From: PS1 clade bacterium
Lineage (GTDB): Bacteria; Pseudomonadota; Alphaproteobacteria; RS24
NCBI GenBank assembly: GCA_016779015.1
Contig: JADHOK010000029.1
Location: 1-13,281 of the forward strand
Direction: 5' to 3'
DNA length: 13,281 nt
How positions within the stretch are numbered: position 1 is the first letter of the stretch; every line of letters begins with the position of its first letter. The notes under the pieces were generated by a model, which was given only the letters and a program-made list of their open reading frames with translations, made no database searches and was not told where the DNA came from. Of this stretch, positions 10,877 through 13,281 are shown piece after piece. Made by a program: the position numbers and the translations under genes.

Positions 10877-11835
10877 TGCGTTACGCTTCTTATTGTCTTG
10901 TCGGCCTGCCACATGGCGACGGTTAAAGGTGTGTCAATGGCGGCCAGCAGGTCGCTGGCTTTCGGGTCAAGGCCCGCCGCGCGCAACATGGCCTGCATTT
11001 CGTCTTCGCCGAAACCGAGGCGTCGATGGGAATGCTCGTCGCGCAGATTTTCCATTTCGTGCGGACCGAAATCAGCAATCAGCACCGCCCCACCCGGCTT
11101 GGTGATGCGCGCCGCCTCGTTGAGCGCACGCTGCGGGTCATCGAGAAAGTGCAGCACTTGATGCAGAATGACGATATCGGCAACATTGTCTTCGAGCGGC
11201 ACATTGGCGCAATCGCCCTGTCGCACCTGACAATTTTCGGCACCGCTCTCGTCCAGCTTGGCGCGCGCCACCGTCAACATATCTGGGCTGATATCAAAGC
11301 CGACGGCGCGGCCGGCGCGACCGCCGAAAATCTCCAACATGCGGCCGGTGCCGGTGCCCAGATCGACCAGCAGATCGATATCACCCTGGCCCTTCAATTC
11401 GCTCATCAACTCGTCCATGCGCTCCTCAACCCGCGTTTCGGGAATATGGTTGGCGCGCAAACTGTCCCATTGCGCCGCATTGGCGGCAAAATAATCCTGC
11501 GCCCGTTGCGCCCGCGCGGCCCGCACCTCGGCCAGCCGCTCACGGTCGCGCTGCAATTCATGGTCGCCTTCGGGCAGACTGGCGATAATCTCGGCCAGCA
11601 AATCACTGTGCGCGGCGCTCTCGTGCAGGCGATAAAAAACCCAGCTTCCCTCAGGATAGCGTAACACCAGACCGGCATCGGCCAGCAGCTTCAAATGCCG
11701 CGAAATGCGCGGCTGACTTTGCAGCAATACTTGCGTCAACTCAGACACGGTCAACTCACCCAACGCCAAAATGGCGAGGATGCGAAGTCGTGTCGGCTCG
11801 CCAGCGGCGCGCAAAGCTGATAGCAGGTTTTCCAT
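10873..11835 (-). CDS. ArsR-family transcriptional regulator fused to SAM-dependent methyltransferase domain
   Basis: The protein has 320 residues. Residues 1 to about 95 form an ArsR-type winged helix: RILAILALGELTVSEL, recognition helix QSQPRISRHLKLLADAGLV, and wing RYPEGSWVFYRL. The usual ArsR metal-binding site (ELCVCDL in the third helix) is replaced by ELTVSEL, and the winged-helix part has no cysteine at all, so it is unlikely to sense metals. A charged helical linker (about 95-120) leads to a class I methyltransferase fold (about 150-270), with motif I LVDLGTGTGRML (156-167), acidic GFDISPDML (179-187) and the later blocks ADIVILHQVLHFLDDP and KPGGAVLIADF. Proteins of this architecture commonly precede metF/metH in alphaproteobacteria. 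Comparative genomics has described SAH/SAM-responsive ArsR-type regulators of methionine genes (SahR), but I cannot verify orthology here. The domain may bind ligand without methylating anything. The SD GGAGAAGG precedes the ATG. Autoregulation is inferred from the palindrome in its promoter. Confidence 0.9.
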   Translation of the reverse strand: MENLLSALRAAGEPTRLRILAILALGELTVSELTQVLLQSQPRISRHLKLLADAGLVLRYPEGSWVFYRLHESAAHSDLLAEIIASLPEGDHELQRDRERLAEVRAARAQRAQDYFAANAAQWDSLRANHIPETRVEERMDELMSELKGQGDIDLLVDLGTGTGRMLEIFGGRAGRAVGFDISPDMLTVARAKLDESGAENCQVRQGDCANVPLEDNVADIVILHQVLHFLDDPQRALNEAARITKPGGAVLIADFGPHEMENLRDEHSHRRLGFGEDEMQAMLRAAGLDPKASDLLAAIDTPLTVAMWQADKTIRSVTQ

Positions 11836-11837
11836 GG

Positions 11838-11845
11838 CCTTCTCC
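11838..11845 (-). promoter_or_regulatory. strong ribosome binding site of the ArsR-methyltransferase gene
   Basis: GGAGAAGG on the - strand ends 2 nt before the ATG at 11835. The GGAG core has 6 nt of spacing. It is the strongest Shine-Dalgarno in the window and marks the head of the seven-gene operon. Confidence 0.65.
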
Positions 11846-11852
11846 TTATCTA

Positions 11853-11882
11853 TTAATACATAAAGATATCTTTATATGTCAA
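11853..11882 (-). promoter_or_regulatory. sigma70-type promoter of the ArsR-metF-metH operon
   Basis: On the - strand a perfect -35 hexamer TTGACA (11877-11882) is followed by an 18-nt spacer and a -10 element TATTAA (11853-11858, four of six matches). The predicted transcript begins near 11846, just ahead of the ribosome site, so the leader is very short and leaves no room for a riboswitch. The spacer is nearly all palindromic operator, which suggests direct repression by occlusion of RNA polymerase. No comparable promoter is visible in the short gaps between the downstream genes. Confidence 0.7.
11860..11875. promoter_or_regulatory. palindromic operator, probable site of the ArsR-type methionine regulator
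   Basis: ATAAAGATATCTTTAT is a perfect 16-bp palindrome, the size expected for a winged-helix dimer of the ArsR family. It lies between the -35 and -10 elements of the regulator's own promoter, 25 nt upstream of the start codon. I see no second copy in the window. The match of site, position and adjacent regulator gene makes autoregulation the best explanation. I recall similar AT-rich palindromes being predicted for ArsR-type SAH/SAM regulators in Proteobacteria but cannot check this. Confidence 0.75.
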
Positions 11883-11956
11883 GTCACAAGCTGGCGATAA
11901 GAAGGCAAATGGCGGTTCGGAGGCCGCAAGCGCCGCCAAAAGGCAAGAAAGCCGCT

Positions 11957-11984
11957 TTGACATGCGTCTAAATAACTCTAAATT
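11957..11984 (+). promoter_or_regulatory. sigma70-type promoter of mlaA-mlaC
   Basis: TTGACA (11957-11962), a 16-nt spacer and TAAATT (11979-11984, four of six matches to TATAAT) point rightward. Transcription would start near 11991, about 20 nt before the mlaA ATG. It is divergent from the regulator promoter, with 74 nt between the two -35 elements. No palindrome lies within this promoter. Confidence 0.55.
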
Positions 11985-12010
11985 ATCGGCAATTCAGGGA
12001 ATTCTTACTT

Positions 12011-12745
12011 ATGTTGCAAAAATCACTACTTATTGTCGCTGTCGCGGTATCGCTTTCCGCCTGCGCCGGCTCCGGCGAGGTTTTGAATAATGACCCGTTT
12101 GAGCGCAGCAATCGCTTCATGTTCAAGGTCAATGTTGAGCTTGATAACTATATTCTGAAACCGGTGGCGCGCGGTTTTCTCTATGTGCCCTCCCCGGTGC
12201 GCCGCTCGCTGCGTAATTTCCTCGACAATCTCGCTTCGCCGGTAACGCTTGCCAATGACCTATTTCAACTAGAAGGCAAGCGCGCCTCGACGACGGCGCT
12301 GCGCCTCGGTATCAACTCGACGGTCGGTATCCTCGGCCTTTTCGACCCGGCCAAGCGTCTGGGACTGGAAAAACATTATGAGGATTTCGGTCAGACCATG
12401 GCGGTATGGGGCGCGCCGGAAGGGCCGTATCTGTTCACGCCGATTTATGGGCCGTCCTCACCGCGCGAATTCAGCGGCTGGATTATCGACTGGACGTTTG
12501 ACCCGCTGACCCATGATGATGATTGGGAAGCGGAAGACGCCATTTACCGCTATGCGGTGGACGGCATCGCTTTCCGCGCCGACTCGCTGACCCTGCTTGA
12601 CGAGATTGAGCGTTCATCAGTAGATTTCTATGCAACAGTGCGTAGTCTGTACCAACAGAACCGCGCCAGCCAAATTGCCAATGGCGCGACCAATATTGAC
12701 GACCTTCCCGACATCGACGCGCTCGATGGTCTGGATGATTTCTAG
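12011..12745 (+). CDS. mlaA: MlaA (VacJ) outer-membrane lipoprotein of phospholipid transport
   Basis: In the family, MlaA sits in the inner leaflet of the outer membrane and removes mislocalised phospholipids from the outer leaflet, passing them to MlaC for retrograde transport. The protein has 244 residues. A lipoprotein signal peptide with lipobox LSAC places the acylated cysteine at residue 18, and Ala at +2 is compatible with outer-membrane sorting. The hallmark NDPFERSNR lies at 27-35. The later signature LGLEKHYEDFGQTMAVWGAPEGPYLFTPIYGPSSPRE (from about 117) is close to family consensus. A short acidic tail (residues 229-244, rich in Asp) ends the protein. AGGGA (11996-12000) is a reasonable ribosome site 10 nt before ATG. 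mlaC follows after 9 nt, indicating a two-gene or longer operon. Confidence 0.95.
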   Translation: MLQKSLLIVAVAVSLSACAGSGEVLNNDPFERSNRFMFKVNVELDNYILKPVARGFLYVPSPVRRSLRNFLDNLASPVTLANDLFQLEGKRASTTALRLGINSTVGILGLFDPAKRLGLEKHYEDFGQTMAVWGAPEGPYLFTPIYGPSSPREFSGWIIDWTFDPLTHDDDWEAEDAIYRYAVDGIAFRADSLTLLDEIERSSVDFYATVRSLYQQNRASQIANGATNIDDLPDIDALDGLDDF

Positions 12746-12754
12746 GAGAGCGTA

Positions 12755-13281
12755 ATGCGCGCCATAATTGCCGCTTTTGCCCTGATGGGCTTATTGCTGA
12801 CCCCCGCCGCCGCGCAGGAGGCCGATTTGGCGAAAGCGCAAGCTTTTGTGACCAGCCTGGCCGATGACGCGATTATGATTCTCTCAACCGAGAAAAGCCG
12901 CGCCGGACGCGAGGCCGCTTTCGCCGCATTGTTGGATGAGCGCGCCAATATGCGCCGTATCGCACGTTTCACTCTTGGCCAGTTCGGGCGCGAAATCTCC
13001 AAGGATGATTTCGCCGCTTTCGAAAAATTGCTTGGCGAGTTCATTGTTAAAGTCTACGCCAATCGCCTCGGCGAGTATTCAGACGAGAAAGTGATGGTCG
13101 GCAAGGCGCAGGCCAAAAAGAAGAATGTGATTGTTGGAAGCAGCATCGCCTTTGCCAATGGCCGCGACCCGATTGATATTGATTGGTGGCTGCGGGTTGA
13201 GAAAGATGCCAGCCTGACGCTGTTTGATGTGCGTGTGCTGGGCGTGTGGATGGCGCAAGAACAGCGCGATGCGTTTGCCTC
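12755..13281 (+). CDS. mlaC: MlaC periplasmic phospholipid-binding protein, 3' partial
   Basis: Family members carry phospholipid across the periplasm between the outer-membrane MlaA complex and the inner-membrane MlaFEDB transporter. The visible 175 codons start with a Sec signal peptide (MRAIIAAFALMGLLLTPAAAQ, probable cleavage after PAAA). Family-typical segments follow: an N-terminal helix (ADLAKAQAFVTSLADDAIMIL), the RARF-like block RRIARFTLGQFGREIS, and VKVYANRLGEYSDEKV. Near the edge come the IDIDWWLRVEKD strand and DVRVLGVWMAQEQRDAF, which matches the usual veGvSm...qRdeF end. The common LGRYWR motif reads LGQFGR here. GGAGAG, partly overlapping the mlaA stop region, lies 4 nt before the ATG. 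Only roughly the last 20 residues should be missing beyond the right edge. Confidence 0.92.
   Translation, partial: MRAIIAAFALMGLLLTPAAAQEADLAKAQAFVTSLADDAIMILSTEKSRAGREAAFAALLDERANMRRIARFTLGQFGREISKDDFAAFEKLLGEFIVKVYANRLGEYSDEKVMVGKAQAKKKNVIVGSSIAFANGRDPIDIDWWLRVEKDASLTLFDVRVLGVWMAQEQRDAFA

Noticed and set aside
10877..10912. GTG at 10912 as the metF start
   Set aside because: It would create a 40-nt overlap with the regulator and add a 12-residue lysine/arginine-rich tail not expected in MetF. ATG 10876 gives the family N-terminus and an ATGA overlap.
11836..11852. SAM or cobalamin riboswitch ahead of the methionine genes
   Set aside because: The predicted leader between the transcription start and the regulator ATG is only about 10-15 nt, too short for any known riboswitch, and the metF and metH gaps are 10 nt or overlapping.
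11910..11938. Inverted repeat TGGCGG / CCGCCA in the divergent intergenic region
   Set aside because: Only 6 bp with a 17-nt loop in a GC-rich stretch; no T-run and no position relative to either promoter that suggests function.
12742..13044. 100-codon - strand open frame at the right end
   Set aside because: It is antisense to mlaC, whose + strand frame has a signal peptide and family motifs.

Overview
The window is a 13.3 kb piece of bacterial chromosome that encodes mostly core metabolism. GC content looks like roughly 55-60% by eye. The gene set points to Alphaproteobacteria: a class II (plant-type) DAHP synthase, glutathione reductase and ribose-5-phosphate isomerase close together, an ArsR-methyltransferase fusion directly ahead of metF and metH, a DUF374-type acyltransferase, and adjacent mlaA-mlaC. 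I cannot place the order. I see no rRNA, tRNA, CRISPR array, insertion sequence, prophage gene or defence system, and base and codon use look even from end to end.

Positions 1-2641 are read on the + strand. They hold a zinc-independent MDR-family NADP-dependent oxidoreductase cut by the left edge, then a complete class II DAHP synthase (first step of the shikimate pathway). After that comes a 61-codon basic ORF that follows the synthase stop codon in the same reading frame. It ends 6 nt from the stop of the opposing gene cluster, with no clear terminator between them.

Positions 2642-11835 form a run of seven genes on the - strand: ArsR/SAM-methyltransferase regulator, metF, metH, a TerB/J-domain protein, rpiA, gor and a DUF374 acyltransferase. 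Three junctions are ATGA stop/start overlaps and the other gaps are 3, 10 and 22 nt, so the run is probably one operon. Its only clear promoter (TTGACA, 18-nt spacer, TATTAA) lies just upstream of the regulator. The spacer is almost entirely filled by a perfect 16-bp palindrome, ATAAAGATATCTTTAT. The simplest model is an autoregulated operon in which the regulator senses S-adenosylmethionine or S-adenosylhomocysteine. It would control 5-methyl-THF formation (MetF) and homocysteine remethylation (MetH), with pentose-phosphate and glutathione redox genes carried on the same transcript.

Positions 11836-12010 are the divergent intergenic region. A second TTGACA promoter there reads rightward into mlaA (outer-membrane lipoprotein) and mlaC (periplasmic lipid carrier, cut by the right edge), which belong to the phospholipid transport system that maintains outer-membrane asymmetry.

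Most of the window is ordinary. The parts most worth a second look are the operator/promoter architecture and its fusion regulator, the mixed content of the seven-gene operon, and the unrecognised small ORF behind the DAHP synthase.
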